The notes beneath the pieces are model-generated. The model was not told where the DNA came from, searched no databases, and was given only the letters and a program-made list of their open reading frames with translations. Shown one piece after another: positions 22,931 to 34,486 of a DNA stretch of 64,000 nucleotides. Positions within the stretch are counted from its first letter, which is position 1; every line of letters starts with the position of its first letter. The translations under genes were made by a program, and so were the position numbers. Origin of the DNA: Ochotona curzoniae (taxonomy: Eukaryota > Chordata > Mammalia > Lagomorpha > Ochotonidae); contig NW_024466512.1 of NCBI RefSeq assembly GCF_017591425.1, positions 28,449,501 to 28,513,500 of the forward strand, read 5' to 3'.

Positions 22931-24999
22931 TTTCTCACTATAAAAAATGATAGGACTGGCATATCATTTTATTTCATTTAGCCATTCAACAATGTAAGCA
23001 TATTTCAAAATATAGCATTGTACCCATGAATGTATTAGCTCATTTGTCAATCAAAAATATAAATTTTTTAAATGTACATGACTCAATATTTTTTGCCTAC
23101 ACAGTGTTTCATATGCTACACCTGTTTACTTTAAGATTCTGAAGTATGTGTTTATTCAATTACAGGAAATATATATCCAGATGTAATTTAGACAGTAATG
23201 GTAAAAGTGATATTTATTGGACATTTCCTGCTTGGGGGACCAGCACTAACCATCTCAGACAAGTTTTACCATAATCCTCATTTTGTAGATTCAAAACAAA
23301 GCCCAAATCCTACAGCTAATAAAGATCTGGTTCAGATTAAGAACTGGATCTTTAAGTTTCATCAATATAATGTGATAACATCTGATAAGTAGAGAGTTTA
23401 CGTTTCTGAATACACAAACAGCAAGAGCATTCTGGAATATCTATAGCTGAAACAAACTTGTGAATTTCCTAGTTTTTGTATGTCATCTTAAGATTTTATA
23501 GCGTATCCAGTTAAGGGCTTGAAAAAAATGGTTTCTGTTCTTTTCCAAAAGCACATTATCTTTATTCCAAAAAACACTGAATATCCTGTTTGTTCTAACG
23601 CTGATAACATTTGATGGTCACTTCCTGGAAAAGAGCCCCAAGAGTCTGTGAGTACAAGTGTGCGACAATTATGTTATCATAGAGCAATTACTGACATTTC
23701 TTCCAGTGCGTCATCTCTCGCACATTTCCCGTTTTCTCCTGTGTTTCCCAGCTCTGAGGGACTGACTTTGTAACACACCGCAATGTCTCAGCGATCTTCT
23801 TATCTCAGGCTCAGCAGTGGACATTAGCAGAGGGTTGCAATACAGCGTAAGCGATACTGCCCAGGACAAGGGGATAAAAGCAGGAAAACTAACTCCAGAT
23901 GCCCCTCCTGCTGGTGAGCTTTGGCCTGCCAGTGTCCTGCCAGCTGCCAGATTTCTAACGTGGGAAGCTTAAGCCATACTGAGATGGCAGTCACTTAGAG
24001 CCAGCCTTTCTTGACACTTCTTGCTTTCAAGTTCAATCATCATTGGCACAATTAACATCAGTTCTCCCATTCAGTTTTGATAGTAGCTCTCCGAAATGGC
24101 TTATCCAGATGTTTTATTGGCAGGAAAAAGCAAAGTGTCTCAGCTCTCCCATAAAAGTCTCTCTTTCAAACTTCATACCATGGGCAGCGCTTCCCCTTCA
24201 CACATAGAATGAAAACACACACGCACAAGACTTCAGAATCATGGGATGTGCACCCGCTCTTCCAAAAGAAAGCCAGAGAGAGCTGTGCCCAAGACCCCGC
24301 GGGGAATCGGGCGGGAGATGGGCTGCACCGTGGAGCTTGCTCTGGGGACAGCCCAGTGCAAAGTGAGGCGGTGAGAGAAAGCTTGGATGGTGTGGCAGAG
24401 ACTTCAGACCACGGATGTTCCCTGCAGCACGACACCTGGTCCCAAAGCCCACTCACAACGCCTCTGCTGGGAGAGACCCGTTCCCCCCAGGTGATGCATG
24501 GAGCGAGGCTTGCACCAGAGGTCCGCATGGTCTACGAACTGCTGCTCAGCCATCCTTGAACGGCACTGAGCGCTCACCTGGATAGAAAGGCAATCCCACC
24601 CGGTGCTAACACAAACACTGACCTTGACCTGGGCATCACAGAGTCCCGCCCTGAAAGGCAAGGTGGGCGGGGAGAGCAGTTAACCCAGCGCAGCTTTGAC
24701 AGCAGGAACTGAGGGCTGAAGCAGGGTCTTTGCTCGGGACAGGGAAACGCCAGCCGGCGCGTGATCCCCTCTCCTCCTGCACGCCCGGGTGTAAGCTTTT
24801 CTCTGAGACCGTGTCTCTCTCACGTCCCAACACCAACATCTCAGGGCCCTCACCTTTCCCTCACTATCTAGTCCAGGGCCTCACAGCAGAGCCACAAGGG
24901 CCCCGCTGGCCAACCTGCCTCCAGCCAAATCCCTTTTCCTTCCTCTCTGCTTTTTGGGATTGTAGTTTGAAAACACCTCCGGGACCAGTGTTGTAGCTT
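22931..24999. other. Intergenic DNA with one MIR/L2-like trace
   Basis: gatatttattggacatttcc and cataatcctcattttgtag at 23205-23290 look like MIR/L2. The 24.17-24.95 kb part is more GC-rich with overlapping frames on both strands but no recognised domain. Confidence 0.4.
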
Positions 25000-25250
25000 A
25001 GTACTGCAGTCTGCGGTACTGCCACCCCACTTGGGTGACAGTTCATATTCCAGTTGCTCTGTTTCTGATTCAGAGTGGATAGTGGCCCAAGTCCTTGGGC
25101 CCCTGCCACACACGTGGGACACCAGGGTGAAGCTCCTGGCTTCTGGCTCCGACCTGGCTCAGCTCTGGGTATACTTGATGCTTGGGAAGTGAACCAGTGA
25201 TTAGAGCGGCTTTCTCTCTGTTTACCACTATTATCCTCAAATAAATCTTG
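25000..25250 (+). mobile_element. C-SINE
   Basis: Ends tatcctcaaataaatcttgc; the following purine tract has grown from its tail. Confidence 0.75.
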
Positions 25251-25368
25251 CAAGAAAGAGAAGAAAGAAGGAAGGAACGAAGGAAGAAAGGAAGGAAAAG
25301 AAAGAAAGGAAGGGAGGTAGGGAGAGAGGAAAAGAGGGAGGGAGTGAGGGAGGGAGAAGAGAAAAATA
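25251..25368 (+). repeat. GAAG/GGAA polypurine tract
   Basis: About 115 bases almost entirely purine (gaaggaagg, gagggaggg units). Confidence 0.95.
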
Positions 25369-25374
25369 ATCAGG

Positions 25375-25700
25375 TGGGGGCGGGGCAGTGCAACACCGCA
25401 GCTCAACTGGCTAATCCTCCACCTCCAAGCACAGGCATCCCATATCGATGACGGTTAGTGTCTCAGCTTCTCTCCTTTCAGCTTGTGGCCTAGAAAAGCC
25501 TAGGTACCCTGCACCTGCATGGGAGATGCAGAAAAGGCTTCTAGCTCCTGGCTTCTGGCTTCTGGCTTTGAATCAACTCAGCTCCAACTGTTATAGCTAT
25601 TTGAGGAGTGAGACACTGGATGGAAGATCCTGATCTCTGCCTCTCCTTCTCTCTGTAAATCTGCCTTTCCAATAAAAATAAGTAGATCTTGTTTTTTTTG
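25375..25700 (+). mobile_element. C-SINE
   Basis: caacaccgcagctcaactgg to tttccaataaaaataagtag; contains a short cttctggcttctggc duplication. Confidence 0.85.
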
Positions 25701-25942
25701 TTTTTTTTTTTAAGAAATGAAGTACTCAGGCCTCCTCCTCTTCCACACTGCCCATGTGTTTACCTTAGAAGGTCACCAGTGGGTTCCTACAGTCACACAA
25801 ATTTAGTTGAGCAAGTGTTATTTGCCAGGTAGTGGAAGCTTTTGCAGAAGATGCTACAGTGTAAGCCAGGCAAAGGCCCTGCCCTCAGAAATCATTAGCT
25901 TCAAAATGGTTATTACCAAAAATACCTATTACATGTGCACAG

Positions 25943-25968
25943 ACACACACACACACACACACACACGG
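25943..25968. repeat. (AC)n microsatellite
   Basis: About 13 AC units. Confidence 0.95.
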
Positions 25969-28365
25969 GGTCAGAACAAACGCCCTGGGCTCCTTGGGGT
26001 TTCAGAGGGCTGAGCTTTCACACCTCTGGCGGCGGGGGCTCGGGGGGGTGGGCATATAACAAGCTGTGTACAAAGGGAACCGTGAGATGAATCTTGCCCG
26101 AGGCCTGGACTTGGGGAGGCAGAAAGTCAGAGGGAATAACAGAACAAATACGGCAGAAGGAAAATACCTCAGGACGTACTGTCACAGAGCACAAGTCTCA
26201 TGGGACCAAACGGAAGCCTGTCTTTATTTTCCAATGTTTCCGTTTGACCATGGGAGCTGATAGGTTCCGTCACAGCAGCCTCTTTGGCAAAATAACAGCA
26301 TACATAGGTGTGTGTTGAAGGGTATCAGATGCTGGTCTAAGAAGGCCTGATCTTATAAACATGTAATGGGTGTAACTCATTTTGGCTAATATGGTTCCAG
26401 CAATAGGTTGTTGGGGGTCTGTGACTCCACCCCATGGCCCCAAATAGCATCAGAGTCTCAACAGCAGCCTTTGAGTGAGGGTGCTGTCCCCTACGCACCC
26501 CCACTTAACAACCCAAACACAAAGCTAACAGCAGGCATTGTAGGTCCACTGCGGGTGCTGCAGGATGGCACCTCTTTGAGAACAGGTCTGGGCAGCCTCC
26601 ACTCCTGAGGGTGATGAGGGGAGAAGGCCAAGGCTGCCAGGCTGAAAGGATGTTTTCTTCAAGAAGACCTACATAAACTTGGGGCTAGGGATCTATATCC
26701 TAGCAGAAGATGGAAAACATCCAAAAGCAAAGATGGAAAGTTGGGCCCAACCCTCGGACAGGATGAACTCAAAAGATAATTACAGAGCAAACAGACTCGG
26801 AATGTTGGTGGGGGGCTATAAGACCCCAGGGTCCAGAGCTAAAGGCCTGCAGCAGCAGTGGCAGCAGGAGCCTGGAGGACCACACCCAGGCTTCCTACAC
26901 TGCTTTCTCTTGGTACTGGTATGCTGCAAAGTATGTTCCCTTTGGGGGAAAAAAAGAGCTATTTCCCCTCTCAAAAGAACCAACTTCTACCCGTTGAATA
27001 GTCAAGTCCCCTGACCTCACAGCAAGCACACTCCTCTCAGAGAAGTTGCAGTGTGTGGGATGGATGTGACGGCTTTGTAATGGACCTACTTGGTAATATG
27101 AGAATCAACCAACAAATCTCAACAGTGTGTCAGCACCCAAAATGATCAAAAGCTTTTTAGAAAGATTTAAAGCAAAACAAAATGTAAATACCCTGGGAGA
27201 TGTTTATTCACATTTAAGTTGTAGTGGATTTTAAAGCTTGTGGTCTCTGGGATCTATGTGAAAATAGAGTGGCAACACACACACACACACACACACCCAC
27301 AACCACACACGCAATCTTTTTACAACCTACGAAGATTTATTGCAGCAATTGATATCTTATTCCTACATGGATGGATGTCTGCCCTAGGGAAGCAGAGAGG
27401 ATGAAATTTGAAAAGCTGTCCTTTTAACTCAAAAACACATAGCCTGTAATTTCAATGCTTTCCTTGAACTGTGCAAATGAATGCCGATACCACCATAGAA
27501 GCTATTTTTAAATCTTGCATGGAAACAAGAAAATGCGTATCTGAGAGATGAAGAGAAGCAATCATACAAATGAACATTCTACGTTTTCCCTACAGCTCAC
27601 TTCCAATAAAATATAAACTGATTTCATTGATATGTCCAATCATTCTGGATTGCTTTTTTTTTTTCCCACTGAGTGATATTTTGGAGAAAGCAATGGAAAT
27701 TTCAGCTTCTCAACATGAGCTCTCGTCATGACAAATCAGGAAACGAACATAACACAAAAACAAGACCAGAGATGCACCTGTGGTGATTTCTCCAAAGATG
27801 AGAAGACGGAGACAAAATATATGGATGCTTAACTGCTTTTTATAAAACTGCTGAAAGAAGAGTTGGGAAAGAACAGGAAAGGACAGCGTAAAGGTTACTA
27901 AACAAGAAACAGCGACATGTAAAGGAGCCCTACCTTAGAGCAGCTTCCATGGGCAGCTCAAAAGACTGAATCTCAGCCAGGATGTTCTCGTGGGTTTGGT
28001 CCGCGTCTTCTGACACAGCTCCCCATGCCGCCGGCGTTCTGGCTGAAGCCATCAGCGTTTACAGGCGAAACACCTGTCGTGTTTGAAACCAGTGTGGTCT
28101 TCCTAGACTTCCCGAAGGGATTCTCACTGCTCAGCCCACGGAGCAGCAAAAGCAGACTCGCTCTCCGACCTCACGCTTTCAAGGCCCTTGCTTCCAAGAA
28201 TGTTGCCCAGCTGTTGCTGTCCTGTCTCTACTTAGAACATTTCACTGATTATTGACCTTGACATAGTTCAAAAAGTTCCTGCCTGATGCCTGCTATATTT
28301 ATTCACTTGTTTTTCAAAGACAGTAGCAACAAGGAGGAATTGGAACCTGAACACCATAAATATTT
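25969..28365. other. Intergenic DNA, no gene recognised
   Basis: Contains an (AC)n run at about 27275-27296 and a T run near 27652. Frames at 26.68 and 28.03 kb have no family resemblance. Confidence 0.4.
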
Positions 28366-28394
28366 ATTAAATAGGTTTGATGGATGGGACATTT

Positions 28395-28700
28395 TTGTAA
28401 AGTCAGATTTTACGGAGAGAAGGGGAGACAGAGAGAAAGATCTTCCATTCGCTGTTTCATTCCCTAAGTGGCCACAATGGCTGGAGCTGAACGATCCGAA
28501 GCCAGGAGCCAGAAACTTCTGGATCTCCCACGCGGGTGCAGGGTCCTAAGGCTTTGGGCCGTCCTCTACTGCTTTCCCAGGCCACAAGCAGGGAGCTGGA
28601 TGGGAAATGGAGCACCTGAGATATGAACCAGGATTCATACGGGATCCCAGGCATGTGCAAAGCAAGGACTGTAGCCACTAGGCTATCGCACCAGGCCCAA
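28395..28700 (-). mobile_element. C-SINE
   Basis: aagtcagattttacggagag to gctatcgcaccaggccc; well preserved. Confidence 0.9.
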
Positions 28701-29087
28701 CGTTTTTTGCTTTAAGACTATTCATGCTAAATCCATAACTTGCTATAATTGCATTAACACATGCTCCAAGGTTTCCTGTAATCCTGCAACTCTGCCCTTG
28801 GCCTCAACTCTAACTTGCATAGAAAGAATGTAACGTTCTGTTGGATGGAATTTTGAGATGTTTGGGCTGGCTCCTTGGTCCTCCACTGCCTTTTCTTCTC
28901 CACTCTTCTCTCTGCTCTGTGAATTCCCTCAAATCAAGAACCACTAGCTCTGTTTTCTCGTGTTCAGACAGAAACACTCCTGGAGACAGAGTCTATTCCC
29001 TCGCAGCCAGTCACACCCCATAGCTCACTGTGCACAAGTCCGCTAGATCCTTGCTTGTTTTCTTTATTTCCTTTAAGATTTACTTAC

Positions 29088-29416
29088 TTATTTTTTTAAG
29101 ACTTATTTTTATTGGGAAGTCAGATATACAGAGAGGAAGAGAGACAGAGAGGAAGATCTTCCATCCCATAATTCACTCTCCAAGCGGCTGCAACAGCTGG
29201 AGCTGCGCTGATCCGAAGCCAGGAGCCCGGAGCCTTTTCTAGGTCTCCCACATGGATGCAGGGTCCCAAGGCTTTGGGCCATCCTTGTCTGTTTTCCCAG
29301 GTCACAGGCAGGGAGCTGGATGGGAAGTGGGGCTACTGGGATTAGAACCGGCATCCATATGGAATCCTGGCATGTTCAAGTCAAGGACTTTAGCCGCTAG
29401 GCTATGGTGCCGGGTC
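29088..29416 (-). mobile_element. C-SINE
   Basis: Complete copy ending gctaggctatggtgccgggtcc. Confidence 0.92.
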
Positions 29417-29429
29417 CCTACTCACTTAA

Positions 29430-29745
29430 TTTTAAGTAAGACTTAAAGTGAGGGAGTGACAAAAAAAGAGAGTGAACTAAGTTTCATTTGTTGGTCATTC
29501 TCCAAGAGGCTTCAAAGGCCTAGAGTTAGCCAGGTCAAATCCAGGAGCCAGGAGCTTCATCTAGTTCATCCATGTGGGTAGCAGTGGCCCCCAAACTTGG
29601 GCCATCTCCTACTGCTTTTTCCAAGCAATTAGCAGGGAACTGGATCATAAACGGAGCAGCCAAGACTAGAATCAGCGCTCACATGGCATACCAGCATCGC
29701 AGGCAGCAGGGTCACCTGCTTGCTGTGCCACTGCACTAGCCCTTG
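29430..29745 (-). mobile_element. SINE, older subtype
   Basis: Abuts the previous copy; ccatgtgggtagcagtggcccc and ctactgctttttccaagcaa are readable. Confidence 0.7.
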
Positions 29746-29757
29746 CCAGATCATTTT

Positions 29758-30085
29758 AAAAAAAAGATTTACTGATTTTTACTGGAAAGTCAAATATACA
29801 GAAAGGAGGAGAGACAGAGAGGAAGATCTGTCTGATGATTCACTCCCCAAGCGGACACAATGGCTGGAGCTGAACCAATCCGAAGCCAGGAGCCAAGAGC
29901 TTCTTTCAGGTCTCCCATGATGGTGCAGGGTCCCAAGGCTTTGGGACATCCTCCACCGCTTTCCCAGACCACAAGCATGGAGTTGGATGGGAAGCAGGGT
30001 CGCCAGGACAGGAACCAGCAGCCACATAGGCTCCTGGGATGTGCAAGGTGAAGACTTTAGCCACTAAGCTACCGCACCGGGCCAA
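29758..30085 (-). mobile_element. C-SINE
   Basis: Third copy in a tandem run of SINEs; ends taccgcaccgggcc. Confidence 0.92.
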
Positions 30086-30529
30086 GGAATCATGTAATTT
30101 TAATACAGCACGTTTAAGTGCCATTTGCAGGCAGCCACCGTAGGACAGCTAATTAACCTAAGGGAAGGGTGGAGAGGTTCCTTCAAAACACAATATCACA
30201 GCGAGAACAGACAAGGAGAGATCTGCCAGGCAAAGGAAGGTGAGAAGCAAGAGTTGTGGCTAGCTGAGCCAAGCCACGAGCCGTGGACCTTGCTTGAGCC
30301 CGATGTGAGTGCTTTGTGAATCGCACCCACAAGAGGTGTAGGACAGTCTGAGATGGCACGGGTAACAGTGCAGCGTTCAGAGACAGGAAGGCCTCTTTGG
30401 TTATTCTGTGCTGACCAGGCTCATCTTGGAGATATTTTCTTTGCACAGATGTGATTAACGCAGAGCACACTCGTCATCCATTCAAAGAATATTCTTCCAG
30501 GTAATAATCTACAAATTAGACACACACCT

Positions 30530-30705
30530 TTTTTTAAAAAAGATTTATTTATTGGAAAGTCAGATTTACAGAGAGAAAATGATGCAGAGAGAAAGATCTT
30601 TCATTCACTGGTTCAGTCCCTGAGTGACCACAACGGCCAGAGTTGAGCCGATCCAAAGCTAAGAACCAGGAACTTCTTCCGGGTCTCCCACGCGGGTGCA
30701 GGTCC
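30530..30705 (-). mobile_element. C-SINE, head missing
   Basis: aaaagatttatttattggaaagtcag to tcccacgcgggtgcagg, then breaks off. Confidence 0.85.
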
Positions 30706-31034
30706 CCTTATTCCACCTGCTTCAGTGACCCTGGCCTCCTGGGTGTTCTGTCCACTTCCCCTGATAGGCTCCACATCAGGGCTTTCATTCTGCCCTCCTC
30801 TCTTGGAAACTGTTGTGTTTCTAAAAGCGTTTTCCCTTTAATCCAGCACTTCCTAACCCCATGCCACTTCCTCCATTTCATTTTCATGTACTAAATACAT
30901 GTTACATTCTTATACATTGTACCCTTCTCTTACTGCTCTATCTCCCTTCTCAGAATGCAAGTGAATAGGATAGGGAATCTTGTTACTTGATTTGACTTTA
31001 TGTGCTTCACTAATATACGTCCCGCATGTAATAC

Positions 31035-31090
31035 AGTGCCTGGACGATAGGGGGCGCTCAATAAACATTTGTTGGAGGGATGGGAGGATG
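31035..31090 (+). repeat. MIR 3' fragment
   Basis: cagtgcctggacgatagggggcgctcaataaa. Confidence 0.75.
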
Positions 31091-31204
31091 AATGGACAAA
31101 CACGCAGACAGGGAGACAGAGGAGGAAAAGAAACGTGAAAACTGTGAATCAATGAAAGCAAGATATGAGTGCTGGAATAAAAGGAGTCAAGATTCCAGAA
31201 AGAA

Positions 31205-31580
31205 TAATCTATGCCATTGACAGCTGAGTGCATGAACAAAATGTGGCATCAACACAGCAACTGAATATTGTTCGGCTTTACAAAGGAAGAAAATCCTGCC
31301 ACATGTTAAAGCAGAGAAGAACTTTGAGGACATTATGCTAAGTGAAACAAGCCAGTTACATATAAAAGACAAACATCATACCATTTCACTTACATGAAGT
31401 GTCTGCAGTAGTTAGATCCACAGATGCAGGCAGTGGAATGATGGATGGCAAGGGTTGGGGGCTGGGGAGCTGTTACTCAGTGGATTACTGTCCGTTCGGC
31501 AAGACCAAAATACTCTCAACAACTGACACTGGAAATATACTTAACACTGCTCATTATACACTTCAAAAGACTGCTTGAAT
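31205..31580 (+). mobile_element. Ancient L1 3' fragment
   Basis: Contains ggacattatgctaagtgaaacaagcc and related text of old mammalian L1 3' ends, through tcattatacacttcaaaag. Confidence 0.75.
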
Positions 31581-31584
31581 GCAG

Positions 31585-31875
31585 GAGTGGGTTGGGCATT
31601 GTGGCACAGCAGCCAAGGCTTAGGGTACCTGCATCCCAGTTGGAAGTTCCTGTTTCAAGTCCCAGTTTACTCCATGATTCCAACAGTTTCCTGTTAATGT
31701 GCCTGGGAGACAGCAAATGATGACCCAAGACCTCAACTCCCTGCCACCCCAGTGAGAGATTCAGATGGAATTCCTGGCTGGTGACTTCATCCCAGGCCTG
31801 GCTGTTGAAAGCATTTATAGAGTGGACCAGTAGATGGAAGATATCTCCCCATCATTCTGATTTTCAAATAAATAA
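31585..31875 (+). mobile_element. SINE
   Basis: gggttgggcattgtggcacagc to gattttcaaataaataattt. Confidence 0.8.
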
Positions 31876-32254
31876 TTTTGGGGAATATCAGGAGGGCTCT
31901 GAAGCAAACATAGTATCTGTACAGGAGGGTCACTGGGAATAGAAATTGGAGATTGGATACCATTTGGATATTACAGGGTGACTAAGGGATACAATGGCAA
32001 GTCAGACACAGAGAAGTTGGTGGAGCAGAGACTGCTAATGTGGAGGAAGAACATAGCCAGGGAAGTGAAGGTATGGCTCAGATACTGAACAATGATATGC
32101 TTGTCGGAGTTAAGGATGGAGAAGGAAAAATAAGCAGAGATTTGATCTTTGTGTTTTGTTGTCATACTGGCTAACAATATGGCCCACACTAGGCAGGTGC
32201 ATGATAAATAAATGGTCAACGGATAATCTTGACACAGAAGCACAATGCTTTGTA

Positions 32255-32463
32255 GGTTGATCTGAAGCCAGGAACTAGGAGCTTCTTCTGGGTCTCCCAC
32301 ATGTGTTGCCAGGTCCCAAGGTTTTGGAACACACTCCACTGCTTTCTCAGGCCACAAGCAGGGAGGTGGATGGGAACAGAGCAGACAGGACACAAACTAC
32401 ATCCTTATGGGATCCCAGCTAGTACAAGGCAAGGATTTAGCCACAGAGGGATAGCACCAGGCC
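32255..32463 (-). mobile_element. C-SINE, tail missing
   Basis: ttgatctgaagccaggaac to gatagcaccaggccc. Confidence 0.8.
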
Positions 32464-32576
32464 CTCAAATAAAATAATTCTTATGAATCTATTCTAAATT
32501 TCTGCTACAACTCACACTTTTCTGTCTATAAAATCATAGAGTTCTTGGTACTACTGCACTATAATAGTATTACAAA

Positions 32577-32712
32577 GAGGCCAGCACTGTGGTGTGATAA
32601 GCTAAGCCTCTGCCCATTTGGGTGCAGGTTCAAGTCCTGGCTGTTCCATTTCCATTCCAACTCCCTGTTTATGGTGGAAGTTTAACCTGCTGAGTCATTG
32701 TGCCAGCCCTAA
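32577..32712 (+). mobile_element. SINE fragment
   Basis: gaggccagcactgtggtgtg and gcaggttcaagtcctggctg; the 3' half is lost. Confidence 0.65.
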
Positions 32713-32824
32713 GAACACTTAAGATGTACTCTCCCTGCTGTTTTCAAGGATATAATACATGGGTATTACTATTCTAATTGCAGTGCAACACCACAGTTTA
32801 AATTATTTTAGCTCTGCCATAGTC

Positions 32825-33180
32825 CTAACATGGGAGCAATTATTTCCAGTTCCTCACCATTTTCAAAATTGTAGTCCTCCTGCCATTCCATACAAGTTTT
32901 AGAATGCTCTTGTCAGGGTCTACAAAAGATCATTTTGGGATTTCAACAGGAGTTGGATTAAACCTGTCTATCAATTTGAGGACATTAACATATTTATTGT
33001 GTTGGGTTACTCCAGTCCATGAAGACAATATCTCTCCAGGTATTTGAATTGTCTTTTGTACCTCTTCTCCATCCTTTGCAGTTTTTGGCATACACACACA
33101 TTCTGTCAAATTACACCCCAATATTTTGGCATTTGACTTGGTAATATTGTTGTTGAATATTTAAAAATTAAAAAAATATA
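32825..33180 (-). mobile_element. Ancient L1 ORF2 fragment
   Basis: The plus-strand text tatcaatttgaggacattaacatatttattgtgttggg and tactccagtccatgaagac is the reverse complement of the late ORF2 region of mammalian L1. Confidence 0.7.
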
Positions 33181-33185
33181 TTTGA

Positions 33186-33460
33186 GGGGCTAGCACAATG
33201 GCTCAATTGGCTAATCCTCTGTTTGCAAGCTCTGGCATCCCATGTGGGAGTCGGTCTGTGTCTCAGCTCCTCAACTTCCCATCCATCTCCTACTTGTGGC
33301 ATGAGAAAGCAGGTGGAGGATGGCCCAAGGCTTTGGGACTCTGCACCTGCAAAGGAGACCCTGGAAGAAGCCAGAAAGAAGCTCCTGGCTTCAGATCAGC
33401 TCAGCTCCAACCGTTTGGGGAATGAACTAGCAGATGGAAAATCTTGCCCTCCCCCCTTCC
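33186..33460 (+). mobile_element. C-SINE upstream of SFTPA1
   Basis: ggggctagcacaatggctc to gatggaaaatcttgccctcc; ends about 420 bp before the SFTPA1 start site, so it forms the distal edge of the proximal promoter region. Confidence 0.85.
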
Positions 33461-33776
33461 TTTCCCTGGAAGCCTGGGGTGCTGAGCTACACCCCAGGAG
33501 GCACGGTGTATTATAGTTCAGCCAGGACTGCTGTCCTTGAGCAATAACCTCTGCCCTGTCTCACAGGCAAAGTGGGACCAGGTGGGCTCCTTGGCAGTGT
33601 AGCTGAGGGCTCTCGCTTTTCACTGTGGAGGGGCTTGTTGGGAGCAGAGTGGGAGAAACATCCCCTGTAGCTCCTCTTTGGCAAGTTCTGTGCTTCCTCC
33701 AAGGGTGCTTCAGCTGAGAGCTCTGTGGGGAAACCTAGAGCTAGGCAAACAAGAAGGCTGCTTCCTGCTCTGCCCT

Positions 33777-33854
33777 CCCCCCACCCAGCAGAAGCCCTCG
33801 TGACGGGAAACCCGCAGGGTTAGGGAGCTAGCAAAGAGACCCACATACTATATA
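33777..33854 (+). promoter_or_regulatory. SFTPA1: SFTPA1 proximal promoter
   Basis: Seen directly: a C-rich GT-box type element CCCCCCACCC at 33777-33786, CTCGTG at 33797-33802 and a TATA element TATATA at 33849-33854, about 30 bp before the inferred start of exon 1 (about 33880). Known: rabbit and human SP-A promoters use a TATA box, a GT box and an upstream E-box-like element with core CTCGTG bound by USF at about -80; here CTCGTG lies at about -83. CAAG-containing candidates for the lung factor NKX2-1 lie at about 33675-33755. Factor binding is inferred from motif and position only. Confidence 0.7.
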
Positions 33855-33879
33855 GGGACCTGTCTGCCTTCCTCCTTGA

Positions 33880-33923
33880 GCTTGGAGGTAGACATCTGCA
33901 TAGCCCGGGGGCTCTGTGTGCAG
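33880..33923 (+). other. SFTPA1: SFTPA1 non-coding exon 1
   Basis: The segment starts near GCTTGGAGGTAGAC and ends GGGGCTCTGTGTGCAG just before a GTGAGT donor at 33924. It resembles the short untranslated first exon of human SFTPA genes, which ends in a GGCTCTGTGTG-type sequence. The start is set by spacing from the TATA element; the donor is clear. The next exon begins at 34460, after the acceptor TATCCTTAG. Confidence 0.75.
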
Positions 33924-34486
33924 GTGAGTCTAAAGCATCCCCTTGCTTTTCTCCAGTGCCTGGGGGCCAGCTAAGCAGCCTCAGGCTGGGCTGAGACAGA
34001 GAGCTCCTCTGTTGCTGACCACCTTTAGGGAAGACTAGGCCATGGGCCCCGGTCATCTCTGTGCATCTCAGGTGACTTAGAGTAGGAGGGGCAGATGGAA
34101 TGACTGGCAAAATGCATACACCACGTCTTTCCTGCTAATAGCCCAAGGACGGGCGGGAGTTCAGAGCACGGGAGACCCAGCTAAGACTAGAGAATGAAGG
34201 AATTCCTTGACGCCACACAGCAAGGCACTAACAGAGAAGATTCCATGGGAACCCAGACCCCCAGTCTTCCAGAGCTCTGCACTCCTGTGCACCTGCTCAG
34301 GGATCACTCTGCCCTGTGCCCTGTGCCAGAGGGACGAGGCAGCAGGCTGTGCTAAGCCTCCGTATGATGCTGGTAATGTCCCTGGGGAGTCTGGGTCTTT
34401 GCAGCATTCTTGTCTGAGCCCAGAAAAAAAAAATCCATGCTACCTGGCCCTATCCTTAGGCAGAAGAAGCTACCAGAGAGGAGGCC

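Noticed and set aside
24166..24559. Overlapping frames of 116-120 codons on both strands
   Set aside because: No domain, no splice signals in frame, no family resemblance.
29088..30085. Regularly spaced repeats as a CRISPR-like array
   Set aside because: They are three full-length SINE copies, about 330 bp each, in vertebrate DNA.
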